From an uncultured Rhizobiaceae group bacterium (lineage in GTDB: Bacteria > Pseudomonadota > Alphaproteobacteria > Rhizobiales > Rhizobiaceae), in the NCBI GenBank assembly GCA_937930845.1, contig CALHBJ010000014.1:62001-126000 (forward strand): a DNA stretch of 64,000 nucleotides. The letters are read 5' to 3'. The position numbers and the translations under genes were made by a program. The notes beneath the pieces were generated by a model. It was given only the letters and a program-made list of their open reading frames with translations. It ran no database searches and was not told the origin of the DNA. Shown one piece after another: positions 1 through 8,433 of the stretch (position 1 is its first letter; every line of letters begins with the position of its first letter).

Positions 1-246
1 CATCCAGCAATGCGGTGGTTCCCGCAATTTGTTCGTCGCTTTGATGCATATATGGGAAGTCCGATTCACAGGTGCGGCATGGGCAATTGGATACCACATC
101 GCCTTGCGCTGCGAAACGGTCTGATTGTGAACTTTGCTGCCTGAACTATTGTGCAAGGTCGGCTAAATTTATCAGATATTGAAATTAGCGATTGCCAGCT
201 TCACGCGGATGGCTATATTCCGCCGCGTACGACCCAAAGTACCGCT
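1..246. other. Stretch before the tRNA with no assignable gene
   Basis: No gene can be assigned with confidence. Two forward frames are open from the left edge, ending near positions 123 and 141. A minus-strand frame is also open and carries a Cys cluster (CPCRTC) that could be the beginning of a gene running off the left edge. With under 150 bases and competing frames I cannot choose. From about 141 to the tRNA at 247 I see nothing. Confidence 0.4.
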
Positions 247-331
247 GCCCCTCTGGCGGAATTGGTAGACGCGCGGGATTCAAAATCCCGTTCCTTCGGG
301 AGTGCCGGTTCGATTCCGGCGGGGGGCACCA
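247..331 (+). tRNA. tRNA-Leu (CAA anticodon)
   Basis: Decodes the leucine codon UUG. The 85-nt sequence folds as a class II (long variable arm) tRNA: acceptor stem GCCCCTC (247-253) pairs with GGGGGGC (321-327, one G-T pair), followed by an encoded ACCA end. The anticodon stem is CGGGA/TCCCG around the loop TTCAAAA, giving anticodon CAA. A variable-arm hairpin with the loop TTCG and a T arm containing GGTTCGATTCC follow. The length, long variable arm and anticodon agree on leucine. Confidence 0.95.
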
Positions 332-420
332 AAAGCTTTGATGGCTTTGTGGTTTGATGCGGCTTGAGATTGGATGTTGGCCGCCCCTGGGTGTGTTTTG
401 GCTGCCTTTTGTGTGTTCAG

Positions 421-1701
421 TTAGCGCAAACGCAGTTTGCCGACCCATTTGTTCCATAGGTTTTTCAACATCTGGCGATTGTATTTGGCGCGGCATGCGC
501 CTTCCAGCTCTTCTAAAGTGTCGCTCTTTAGGCCGATCAACAGGTTGGTGATCGCAATGCGGTCTGGCCAGATACGGTTCATCATCCAGTGGTTGTTTTG
601 GGCCAGGCTATCGGCTTCGATGAATGTCTTGCGGGACAGCAGATTTTTTGTGGCGAACAGCATTGTCTGCATGCCCGGAGAATAGGCAGCATATGCCTCA
701 TCAAATGCCATTTTCCACGGAATAAGCCGGCCATTGCGCTCAAACATGATGAGCGTGGCGACAATTTTGCCATCCAGATAAATAGAGTGGAACTGACAGG
801 CGTTGCGTGCGGCCAGGTGGGCGACGATCTGACGGGAAAATGCTGCGATGCGCTTGTGATTGTACAGCGCCGTGCCGCGGCGGCCTTTCCAGCCCTTAAG
901 TTCAAGCGTAATGAATTCCTCAAACGCATCCAACGCCTGATCTTCTGATTTGGCGATGGAAAAACTTACCTCTCCCTTGGCTTTCAACAGCTTCATCTGG
1001 CGACGAAGTTCGCGGCGGCGTTTGGGCCCAAGCAGTCCTGCGATTGTGGCCTTTGGATCTTTGCTTGCCAGCAATGCCGCACGTTTGAAGGTGCAGCATT
1101 CGCGGAAGGGCAGCCCAAGGCTTGAGGCGGCTTCCTGCAGGACGGAATTGGCTTTGCTGTCCTGGCGAAGGTGCATGATGTCGAATACGCTGGGCATGCC
1201 AAGCGCAGGGTCAGACAACAGCCGCAACAGCGTTTCGCAGGTTTCCCCCGCACTGGCGGTATCGATTAATGGTGTGCCGATTGGCATATATTCGTTGGAC
1301 AGGATTTGTAAAACACGATGCCTTGGCAGGCCGGTTTTGGCTACATGAACCGGTGCAAAAAATTTGAGGATGCGGCGGGTGTCGACGCTTTCCCAAAGGC
1401 ACAGCATCCAACATCCTTCTTGTGCCAGAAGCGATGTCAGCCGGGGCCATGCGGCGTGTAAAATGTCTGGCTCGAAGAAAATATTGGAGTCGGTGGCGCG
1501 TGTGTTGAGATCGTGAATATCGTCCAACAGGCGTGTTAACCCGAACGCGGGAATCATCTCCAGTTCCCAAAGGCTGGACGTCATGCTGCCCTGGCTTGCG
1601 CGCAACATGGGCGTGCGCTTTTCCCGCCGGCGTTCCAGCACGCCACCAAAACTGTCTCTCTTGCGCGACGATTGTTGGACGATGTCTTCAAACACACCCA
1701 T
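421..1701 (-). CDS. GNAT-fold acyltransferase, CelD/BioF2-like (Acetyltransf_6)
   Basis: This 426-residue soluble protein resembles the FemAB/CelD-like GNAT proteins found in exopolysaccharide and cellulose loci. Visible family traits are the basic stretch PKRRRELRRQMKLL (226-239), the E-x-KGWKGRRGTAL segment (267-279) typical of this domain, and FDEAYAAYSPG (333-343). These belong to the acyl-CoA-binding half; the N-terminal 200 residues are less conserved. The gene starts 6 bases after the flippase stop, so the two are probably co-transcribed and the enzyme may acylate a glycan or an activated sugar. The substrate is unknown. Its start codon lies inside a 10-bp hairpin (separate entry). Confidence 0.8.
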   Translation of the reverse strand: MGVFEDIVQQSSRKRDSFGGVLERRREKRTPMLRASQGSMTSSLWELEMIPAFGLTRLLDDIHDLNTRATDSNIFFEPDILHAAWPRLTSLLAQEGCWMLCLWESVDTRRILKFFAPVHVAKTGLPRHRVLQILSNEYMPIGTPLIDTASAGETCETLLRLLSDPALGMPSVFDIMHLRQDSKANSVLQEAASSLGLPFRECCTFKRAALLASKDPKATIAGLLGPKRRRELRRQMKLLKAKGEVSFSIAKSEDQALDAFEEFITLELKGWKGRRGTALYNHKRIAAFSRQIVAHLAARNACQFHSIYLDGKIVATLIMFERNGRLIPWKMAFDEAYAAYSPGMQTMLFATKNLLSRKTFIEADSLAQNNHWMMNRIWPDRIAITNLLIGLKSDTLEELEGACRAKYNRQMLKNLWNKWVGKLRLR

Positions 1702-1724
1702 GGAGGTCTATTTCACCTCCATGG
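1698..1724 (-). promoter_or_regulatory. Hairpin that hides the ribosome-binding site and start of the GNAT gene
   Basis: A perfect 10-bp inverted repeat (CCATGGAGGT, 7-nt loop, ACCTCCATGG) spans the flippase/GNAT junction. Read on the minus strand, the 5' arm holds the Shine-Dalgarno-like GGAGG, the loop GAAATAG holds the flippase stop codon TAG (1710-1708), and the 3' arm contains the GNAT ATG (1701-1699). The inference is that a ribosome finishing the flippase opens the stem and permits initiation on the next gene, giving strict translational coupling. Confidence 0.6.
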
Positions 1725-3240
1725 TGGGAGCTGGCGAAAATATAAACATATTCAGCCCCAAACGACGGCGCGTGACGGAATAGAGCGCGGCGGCCTCAAA
1801 AATCATGGCGAAAGTCGTGGCCCAGGCAGCGCCATAAAGCCCGTATTTGGGGATCAGCGAGATGTTCAGCAAGACATTTACCAACAGTGTGACGCCGTAT
1901 ACGGCGGCGCAGATGTTTTGCTGGCCAGACATGTTCAACACACTTTCCGTGGGGCCAATGGCTGCGCGGGCGATGATGCCCACCACCAAAATGAACAAGA
2001 GCGGGTATCCATCGGCAAACTCAGCGCCAAACAGCATTAACAGATATTTGCCCGTGAGCAGCAATAAAATGCCCATCGCCAAAGATGGCCAGAACGTCCA
2101 GCGCACGGTGTCATGTACGAAGGATTCGTACTGAAATTTATCGCCGGACCTGAAATATTGGGAATAGCGGTGGGCGGCACCGGCCTTTACCGCGAAATAG
2201 ACGAAGTGGACCAGGGCAAGGGTTTTTACCGCGGCGAAATAGACCGCCACTTCCTTGGGGTCCAGATACATGCCGGCAATGAGAATATCCACATTGGTGA
2301 GAAGCGCGAAGAATCCCTCCACCAGAAATATGGGTAGGGCGACAATAATCCATGTTTTGGGCAGCAGGTCGCGCGGGCCGGTGGGCACCGTTTTGGTGAT
2401 GCGCCGGTTCATGATGCCCATTTGCCACAGGGATGTGATCCAGGTGGCAACGATCGATGCAATCAATGCCGTGGCAGCGGTAGCTTCCGCGCCCAAGGCC
2501 AAAGCGGCGGCCATGCTGGCGAGGATGAGAACAGGGCGCACAAGATAGGTTGGAGACAATGCAATATCGACCCAACTGAAGGAACGTGCCACGCCGTCCT
2601 GCACTTCAGCCAGCGCCAACATGGGCAAACAAATGGCCCCCAGAAACAGCGGCAATACATACACATTGGTGATTGATTCCTGGAAAAACCAGATCAGCAC
2701 AATGCCGATTGCCGCGATTAGAGTTGCGGTTATAACCGAATAGAGGCGCGATCCAAAGACGATGCCGCGCAACAGGTTTGCCTCGCCCGAGACTTGATAT
2801 TGGGGGATGAAACGCACCACAGCGGACGGAAACCCGATACAGGCGATGCCGCCGCAAATGACCGCAGCAACCCACACCCAGACAAATATTCCATATTCAT
2901 AACTGCCCAGCCAACGGGCCAGAAGCACCTGACTCACATAGGCGATGAATGCGCTGACAATTCGGATGCTGAACGCCACAACGGCGGTGCGTTGTGAGAT
3001 TGCCTTTTCATCTTTGCCTTCAACGATTGCGTCTGCAATTTCAAACACGTTGTCGATTTTGTCCGGCCACCTGCTGGCAATGGCAGCCGGTATGAACGGC
3101 TTCACATGTGTGGAAGGTCGCAAGTGTTGCAGCATGGGAAGTGCAATCCGGTGGAAAAAATGATGGCGCAGGTCGTTCCGCGCCAAAGACCACAATGCGC
3201 ACAATTCATTTAAGATTGTCTTCGAATGCAACAGGTTCAA
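1708..3240 (-). CDS. Polysaccharide biosynthesis flippase (MOP/Wzx-like)
   Basis: A 510-residue integral membrane protein with about 12-14 hydrophobic segments spread along its length, matching the polysaccharide-transporter branch of the MOP superfamily. Such proteins flip lipid-linked glycan units across the inner membrane. A soluble stretch of roughly 90 residues precedes the first membrane segment, longer than in most Wzx proteins and of unknown role. It lies upstream of a GNAT acyltransferase in the same transcript and follows DUF924 by 23 bases. There is no Wzy polymerase or Wzz-like gene nearby, so the glycan it exports is not identified. Confidence 0.8.
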   Translation of the reverse strand: MNLLHSKTILNELCALWSLARNDLRHHFFHRIALPMLQHLRPSTHVKPFIPAAIASRWPDKIDNVFEIADAIVEGKDEKAISQRTAVVAFSIRIVSAFIAYVSQVLLARWLGSYEYGIFVWVWVAAVICGGIACIGFPSAVVRFIPQYQVSGEANLLRGIVFGSRLYSVITATLIAAIGIVLIWFFQESITNVYVLPLFLGAICLPMLALAEVQDGVARSFSWVDIALSPTYLVRPVLILASMAAALALGAEATAATALIASIVATWITSLWQMGIMNRRITKTVPTGPRDLLPKTWIIVALPIFLVEGFFALLTNVDILIAGMYLDPKEVAVYFAAVKTLALVHFVYFAVKAGAAHRYSQYFRSGDKFQYESFVHDTVRWTFWPSLAMGILLLLTGKYLLMLFGAEFADGYPLLFILVVGIIARAAIGPTESVLNMSGQQNICAAVYGVTLLVNVLLNISLIPKYGLYGAAWATTFAMIFEAAALYSVTRRRLGLNMFIFSPAPTMEVK

Positions 3241-3252
3241 TTGCTGGTACAG

Positions 3253-3268
3253 TTAAACGCTCGTTAAC
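3253..3268. promoter_or_regulatory. CtrA-type box (TTAA-N7-TTAAC)
   Basis: TTAA at 3253-3256, seven bases, then TTAAC at 3264-3268: a full match to the CtrA consensus. It overlaps the DUF924 stop codon and lies 12 bases before the flippase ATG at 3240. That is closer to the start codon than a usual activator site, so it may repress, serve a near-leaderless promoter, or be chance. Confidence 0.4.
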
Positions 3269-3818
3269 GGGAAAATCCACCATTTGCCAGAAATTCGGCT
3301 TCCTGGGGCGTTGTATCGCGCCCCAGCACTTCGTTTCGGTGGGGGAACCGCCCGAATTTCACAATGATATCGCGATGGATTTTGGCAAATTTGACCTGCT
3401 CTTCCAGATCCAGTCTTTGCATCTCCTGAATGCATAAATCCTGATCAGAGAGCTTTTCGCTATGCATCAGGGGCAGGTAGACGAAGGGGGCCAGATCGTC
3501 ACGCATTTTTCTGTCTGTGCCCTTTGCCATCAGGGCATGCACAAGGACCAGGCATTGCGCGTCCTGGGCAAAGGCCTTGGGCGAGTTACGAAACAGGTTT
3601 CGGGAAAACTGGTCCAGAACAATAATAAGCGCCAAGGCACCGTTGGGGGTTTGGCACCAATTTTCAAGTTGCCCCTGGGCAGCCTGCTCGTGGATGGTGG
3701 AAAACCGACGGGCGATTTCAGTGTCGAACGCTTCGTCCCTTTTCCACCATTTGGCTTCCCCTGCCTCGGCCCAGAAGGTGAGTATGTCTTCGGCTTCCAG
3801 AGGCAGGTGTGACGACAT
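3264..3818 (-). CDS. DUF924 family protein
   Basis: This 184-residue soluble protein matches the DUF924 family (tetratricopeptide-like helical fold, no assigned reaction). Seen in the sequence are the N-terminal ILTFW segment, the WW-K motif, the central LIIVLDQFSRNLFR block (63-76 region) and FVYLPLMHSE, all typical of the family. Length is normal. Its ATG overlaps the acyl-CoA synthetase stop by one base (TGATG), so it is translated with that gene. The coupling suggests a link to lipid metabolism, but the sequence shows no activity. Confidence 0.85.
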   Translation of the reverse strand: MSSHLPLEAEDILTFWAEAGEAKWWKRDEAFDTEIARRFSTIHEQAAQGQLENWCQTPNGALALIIVLDQFSRNLFRNSPKAFAQDAQCLVLVHALMAKGTDRKMRDDLAPFVYLPLMHSEKLSDQDLCIQEMQRLDLEEQVKFAKIHRDIIVKFGRFPHRNEVLGRDTTPQEAEFLANGGFSR

Positions 3819-5617
3819 CAGAAGCGGAACTCGCCGCCGATAATGCGATCAAAAAGCGCTTTGTCCAAAGGCTCAAATTTTCCGCTTTGGGGATTGTTGA
3901 AATAAAGCTGGTCCTCGACCTTTTCAGGGTCAAACCCTTCTTTTACTAGATCCACTTTGCGTTGTTTGAATGTGCCCGTAATTTCCATATCGGGTTTGAT
4001 CCGAATGAAAACCGGGTGGGCATAGGACGGCAACCGGCCTTTGAGATATTGCGCCAGATTGACGGGATCGAAATCCTTGTCTGTCACCAGCGCAGCCATG
4101 CCGGCGCGGCCATCCATGCCCGGTATTGCAACACCATAGACATTGGCCTCCTTCAAGCCGGGATAACCGGTACATGCTTCCGACACTTCCGAAGTGGCGA
4201 CGTTCTCACCCTTCCAGCGGAAAGTATCGCCAATCCGGTCCACGAAATACATGTAGCCAAGCTTGTCTTTGCGCATCAGGTCGCCGGTGCGGAACCAGGC
4301 ATCGCCTTTTTCAAATGCATCGCGCAGCACCTTTTTATCAGTGGCAGCTTTGTCAGCATAACCGTCAAAACGCTGGCTGGGGCGCTTGGGATCATTGAGG
4401 ATTTTTGAGATGACTTCACCGGGTTCGCCCGGCGCACATTTGACACAAAACCCATCGAGGCCGCGCACGGGTTTTTCTTCGTCGATATCAAATTCAACCA
4501 CTTCAGTGACAAATTTCTTCTCGGCCCATTTTGGTACGCGACCAACAGCACCGACCTTTTGGTCGAAGTTGAAATAGACCGCATTGCCTTCGGTGGCGGC
4601 ATACCATTCCAGAATTTGGGGAACCTTGAAACGGGCCTGAAACTCTTCCCAAATGTCTGGGCGCAATCCGTTGCCGCTGGCGATGCGGATATTGTGTCTG
4701 GTTTCATTGGCTGTTTCAGGCGTGTTCAACAGATAACGGCACAGCTCACCGATATACTGGAACGCCGTGCATTGATTGTGAACAATATCATCCCAGAAAT
4801 TTGTGGCAGAAAATTTCTCTGCCAGAACCACCGAGCCGCCGTGCCACAGGCATGAACCGGGGGCGAGAATGCCGCCGGTTGTGTGGTACATGGGCAGGCA
4901 GACATAGATGCGGTCGCTGGGGGTAAATTTCCCTGCCGCCGAGAACCCGGCCATAATAGACTGGGTTCGGTAATGGGTCAGCTTCGCCGCCTTGGGCAAA
5001 CCGGTCGTGCCCGATGTGTAGATGAACAGGCAGGTGTCGGAGGATGTCAGCGGGGTTTTTTGATCCGACGAAAGGTTGGATGCGTCCTGCGCGTCAATCG
5101 CAGGCGCCAATTCCTTGGTGCCGCGCCGCTTGCCGCCCAGGCACCAGATTGCAGGCTTTTGTTCCATTTGCTTGCGGGCGGTCAGGAAGTTGTCCCAGCA
5201 GGCATCGTCAATAATCAGCAGTTTTGCGTCAACGATGTTGATGCAATGGGCCAGTGCCTTGTCAGTGAGATGGGTGTTGAGGCAAGCCGTCGCGCCACCG
5301 GCTTTTGCCACACCGATCCATGCGGCCATATATTCAGCCCGGTTGAGCATCAGCAAGGCGACCGTGTCCCCCTTGGTGACGCCGTTTTCAATTGCCCAAC
5401 GGGCATATTGGTTGGCGCGCGCATTCAGCTGGCTGTAGGTATAGGTTTCTCTGGGGCCAATCAGGGCCGTATTGTCCGCCCACTTTATAGCCCATTCTTC
5501 CACACGATCCACAATCGTCACATCGGGTGCTTCGGCCACCTGGGTTACCGATTTCAACGCGCGGATTGCGCCGGTGAGATATAAGTATTCGCTTTTGATG
5601 CGTTGGATGATTCCCAT
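3818..5617 (-). CDS. Long-chain acyl-CoA synthetase, FATP/VLCS type
   Basis: Activates long-chain fatty acids to acyl-CoA via an acyl-adenylate. The 599-residue protein has the AMP-binding P-loop TSGTTGLPKA (201-210), the YAATEGN adenine-binding motif, the FRTGDL motif, and DRIGDTFRWKGENV near the C-terminal lid. The last two are the form typical of fatty-acid-transport-protein-like ligases. The N-terminus MGIIQRIKSEY and the total length fit that subfamily. GGGAGAG precedes the ATG at a workable distance. It is the first gene of a minus-strand run and divergent from the TusA-like gene. Confidence 0.9.
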   Translation of the reverse strand: MGIIQRIKSEYLYLTGAIRALKSVTQVAEAPDVTIVDRVEEWAIKWADNTALIGPRETYTYSQLNARANQYARWAIENGVTKGDTVALLMLNRAEYMAAWIGVAKAGGATACLNTHLTDKALAHCINIVDAKLLIIDDACWDNFLTARKQMEQKPAIWCLGGKRRGTKELAPAIDAQDASNLSSDQKTPLTSSDTCLFIYTSGTTGLPKAAKLTHYRTQSIMAGFSAAGKFTPSDRIYVCLPMYHTTGGILAPGSCLWHGGSVVLAEKFSATNFWDDIVHNQCTAFQYIGELCRYLLNTPETANETRHNIRIASGNGLRPDIWEEFQARFKVPQILEWYAATEGNAVYFNFDQKVGAVGRVPKWAEKKFVTEVVEFDIDEEKPVRGLDGFCVKCAPGEPGEVISKILNDPKRPSQRFDGYADKAATDKKVLRDAFEKGDAWFRTGDLMRKDKLGYMYFVDRIGDTFRWKGENVATSEVSEACTGYPGLKEANVYGVAIPGMDGRAGMAALVTDKDFDPVNLAQYLKGRLPSYAHPVFIRIKPDMEITGTFKQRKVDLVKEGFDPEKVEDQLYFNNPQSGKFEPLDKALFDRIIGGEFRF

Positions 5618-5768
5618 CAGGTCTCTCTCCCTGTATTAGCCGCACTGGGGCGCTACCATGCGTGTATGTTTGACGCTAGATTGATCACGCATAAAGTTAA
5701 ACGCAAGCAATTTGAAGCGGGTGACGCATTGTTCAACGAAAGTTATCACGAAAGAAGCGGTTCGGTTT

Positions 5769-6014
5769 ATGGGTGATGATAATGTGGAAGAATATGATCT
5801 GCGTGGCTTGCGTTGCCCGTTGCCGGTTTTGAAGACCCGTAACCGGATGCGCAAACTGCAACCGGGTGAACAGATTTGGGTGGTCACTGACGACCCGCTG
5901 GCGGCGCTGGATCTGCCAAATTATTGCAATGAATATGACCAGCTTCTCGTTGAACAGAGGCCGGGCGAAGGCGACGAAATGCGATTTTTGATTGCGCGGC
6001 GGGGCAATCTTTGA
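5769..6014 (+). CDS. TusA/SirA-like sulfurtransferase family protein
   Basis: An 81-residue protein of the TusA/YedF fold, whose members relay persulfide sulfur in tRNA thiolation, cofactor assembly or sulfur oxidation. The signature Cys-Pro-x-Pro is present (C16-P17-L18-P19) right after a D-L-R-G strand, with the conserved VVTDDPLAALDLP segment behind it. I chose ATG 5769; an in-frame ATG at 5712 would add 19 residues with no family match. No tusBCDE genes are nearby, so the sulfur acceptor is unknown. Confidence 0.88.
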   Translation: MGDDNVEEYDLRGLRCPLPVLKTRNRMRKLQPGEQIWVVTDDPLAALDLPNYCNEYDQLLVEQRPGEGDEMRFLIARRGNL

Positions 6015-6037
6015 GCTGTATTGGGGTGCTCTGTATC

Positions 6038-7165
6038 CTAACGAAAATTGCCTGAATGGCCGGGTACAGTCAGGGGGTTCGCGTCCAGTGCTGTGCGATC
6101 TGGTGTGTCTGACGCCACCTCGCCCACAAATGCGTTAAACAGTCTGGTGACAAATTCTTCCGGCAAGTCCCGCGTGATGATGACCAACCGCGTAGTGTGG
6201 TCGTGATCTGGCCAATCGGGCAGACTTGCAGGCGGGTGAAATATTTGTTGCACCCCGTGCAGCACCACCGGACGGTCTGGATCTTCGGCAATTTTCACAA
6301 TGCCTTTTAGCCGCAACAGATTGGGCCCATGGGCTGACCGCAACAGATCAAGGAAGTTTGTCAGTGTTGCTGCGTCGATTGCCTTGTCGGTGGTCAGGGA
6401 AAATGAACGAATGCGGGCATCATGGCGATTGGGTTCGTGGTGGTGATGGTGGCCGTGGTCATGGGTGTGACCGTGATTATGGGCGTCTTCCTCGCTGGCG
6501 GCGTTCAGCCAGCGTTGTACGTCCGCGGTCTTGGTCGACGGATTGTACAGACCGCACTCAAATATATCCAAGGCGCTGGGGCTGGTTGTTGAAGCGATGA
6601 TCTGACGGCCCGTTGGATTGAGCGCGCCAAGGCGTCCACGCAATTGGTCAATGTCCCGGTCAAGCTCGCGGGCAAGATCGGTTTTCGTGATTACCAGCCG
6701 GTCCGCAACTGCGGCCTGTTTGACCGCCTCTTCGTGGGTGTCGAGTGTGTGATTGCCATTAACGGCATCCACAAGAGTAATAACGCCATCAAGGCGCAGG
6801 TCTTCACTTAAGACAGGATGGCCCATTATGGCGTGGAGAATGGGTGCCGGGTCGGCCAAACCGGTGGTTTCAATGACGACCCGCTTTGGTGCACCGCCCT
6901 TGCGGCCAAGAAGCCTTGATAATGTATCAACAAGATCGCCCCGGATGGTGCAACACAGGCACCCGTCAGACATTTCCACAATGCCTTCATCGGCTGTTTC
7001 CACCAGCAATTGATCAATGCCAACATCGCCAAACTCATTGATCACCAGTGCAGCATCTTTAAGGTCGCCACGGGCAATCAGTTTGTTCAACAGCGTGGTT
7101 TTACCTGCGCCGAGGAATCCGGTGATCAGCGTCACAGGCACCGGTGTCGCCAAGGGTGCTCTCAT
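6038..7165 (-). CDS. CobW/COG0523 family G3E GTPase (metal chaperone-like)
   Basis: A 375-residue GTPase of the G3E class, used in metal delivery (zinc, cobalt, nickel). Walker A is GFLGAGKTT (16-24), the metal-binding CxCC motif is C69-L-C-C72, and TKTD serves as the guanine-specificity motif. A linker near 225-245 is very rich in histidine (about 12 His), followed by a CobW C-terminal domain. His-rich linkers in this family usually bind zinc. Its ATG overlaps the carboxypeptidase stop (ATGA), so it is the last gene of the glycosyltransferase operon. The specific metal cannot be read from the sequence; cobS-cobT lie 50 kb away. Confidence 0.9.
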   Translation of the reverse strand: MRAPLATPVPVTLITGFLGAGKTTLLNKLIARGDLKDAALVINEFGDVGIDQLLVETADEGIVEMSDGCLCCTIRGDLVDTLSRLLGRKGGAPKRVVIETTGLADPAPILHAIMGHPVLSEDLRLDGVITLVDAVNGNHTLDTHEEAVKQAAVADRLVITKTDLARELDRDIDQLRGRLGALNPTGRQIIASTTSPSALDIFECGLYNPSTKTADVQRWLNAASEEDAHNHGHTHDHGHHHHHEPNRHDARIRSFSLTTDKAIDAATLTNFLDLLRSAHGPNLLRLKGIVKIAEDPDRPVVLHGVQQIFHPPASLPDWPDHDHTTRLVIITRDLPEEFVTRLFNAFVGEVASDTPDRTALDANPLTVPGHSGNFR

Positions 7166-8433
7166 GTGCCGGGCCGGAAAACGGGCAAGGGAATTGATTT
7201 GACCTGTACGCTTGCCCGTTTTTCTTCTGCCACCGGATTGGCGGCCAAGGTGGAGGATCCGCGCAGCTGGAGATCTGGCCGGAACACTGGCAGCGGTACA
7301 CGTGCAGGGGGCTCCGGCTCCAATGCGTTGGATATGGGGCCGCTTGCGCCACCCAGCACAAACTTGATCGGGTCGCGTTCGATTTTGCGTTTTTGCAACC
7401 AGGGCGATTCGATAACAGCCTGACCCGCACCGGGGTTATAGGTTTTTGCCCGCGCTTCCTTTGTGCAAATGAGGGGCCGCATGTTGCGGGGTGAAGTGGG
7501 AATAGTTTCACCGGGGGTGAGTTCTGCAATATCTGTTCCAGCGGATACTGGTTGTTGAAAGCCCTCTGCAATCAACTTCGCTGCATCCACCGCGCGGCTG
7601 ACCTGACCGTCACGGCCCAGTACAATTGCAGCTATGCGCCGGCCACCCTGGGATGCTGAACCGATAAAATTATATCCAGAGGCACATACGAATCCGGTCT
7701 TGAACCCGTCTCCACCGCGAAATCTTTCAAGCAACAAATTGTAGGAAAAATGGACGCGCTGAATGGTTTTCCCATCTTTCCTTTTCTTAGGCGCAATCAG
7801 CGATGGTGCACGAAACAGATAGGCATATTGCGGAAATTCGCGGTGCAAGGCCCGGGTTAATCGAGCCAGATCATGGGCGGTGGTGAACTGACGTGCGTTG
7901 TGAAGCCCATGGGGATTAACGAAATTCGTGCGGGCCATTCCAAGCCGTGCGGCTTCCCGGTTCATTCTGTTTGCAAAACCGCTAACGGAACCTGACAGGG
8001 ATTCTGCAAGCCCAACGGCAATGTCATTTGCCGATTTTATGATGAGCAGTTTCAACGCATTTTCCATCGTCATCACGGTGCCACGGCCATATCCAATTTT
8101 GCTGGGTGGTTGCCGCGTGGCATTGCGGGTCAGTCGCACCGGGCTGGTCAATGTGATGTCACCTGATTCAATGGCGCGGAAAATCACATAAGCTGTCATC
8201 AGCTTGGTCAAAGATGCCGGATGCCAGGGGTGGAAAGCTTCTTTGCTGGACAGCACTTTTCCCGAATCCAGATCGATCGACAAATGGGGTACTGCCAATG
8301 CCTGGCTTGGTGACAACAGACACCAGGACAGGGCAATTGTCTGCAGAGCAGCTATGGAAGCTGCCCGAATTTTCAATGGTGTTTTTCGCGTAAGCATGGC
8401 GAACGGTTTAGCGGCTTTTGGACTATCGGTCAT
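7162..8433 (-). CDS. D-alanyl-D-alanine carboxypeptidase (S11 penicillin-binding protein)
   Basis: Removes the terminal D-Ala from peptidoglycan pentapeptides in the periplasm. All three active-site motifs are present, numbered from the chosen start: S74-L-T-K77, S134-A-N136 and K245-T-G247. A hydrophobic segment at about 20-48 acts as a signal peptide after a short cytoplasmic leader. The C-terminal 130 residues are Pro/Arg-rich and low in conservation, without a clear amphipathic anchor. ATG 8433 overlaps the upstream glycosyltransferase by 11 bases; ATG 8397 would give a cleaner signal peptide. Its place inside a glycosyltransferase operon suggests envelope building at a common site. Confidence 0.9.
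   Translation of the reverse strand: MTDSPKAAKPFAMLTRKTPLKIRAASIAALQTIALSWCLLSPSQALAVPHLSIDLDSGKVLSSKEAFHPWHPASLTKLMTAYVIFRAIESGDITLTSPVRLTRNATRQPPSKIGYGRGTVMTMENALKLLIIKSANDIAVGLAESLSGSVSGFANRMNREAARLGMARTNFVNPHGLHNARQFTTAHDLARLTRALHREFPQYAYLFRAPSLIAPKKRKDGKTIQRVHFSYNLLLERFRGGDGFKTGFVCASGYNFIGSASQGGRRIAAIVLGRDGQVSRAVDAAKLIAEGFQQPVSAGTDIAELTPGETIPTSPRNMRPLICTKEARAKTYNPGAGQAVIESPWLQKRKIERDPIKFVLGGASGPISNALEPEPPARVPLPVFRPDLQLRGSSTLAANPVAEEKRASVQVKSIPLPVFRPGT

Noticed and set aside
5740-5757. Possible LexA site before the TusA-like gene
   Set aside because: The sequence reads GTTC-N7-GTTA, one base off, single copy and in a promoter without other SOS features; chance is likely.
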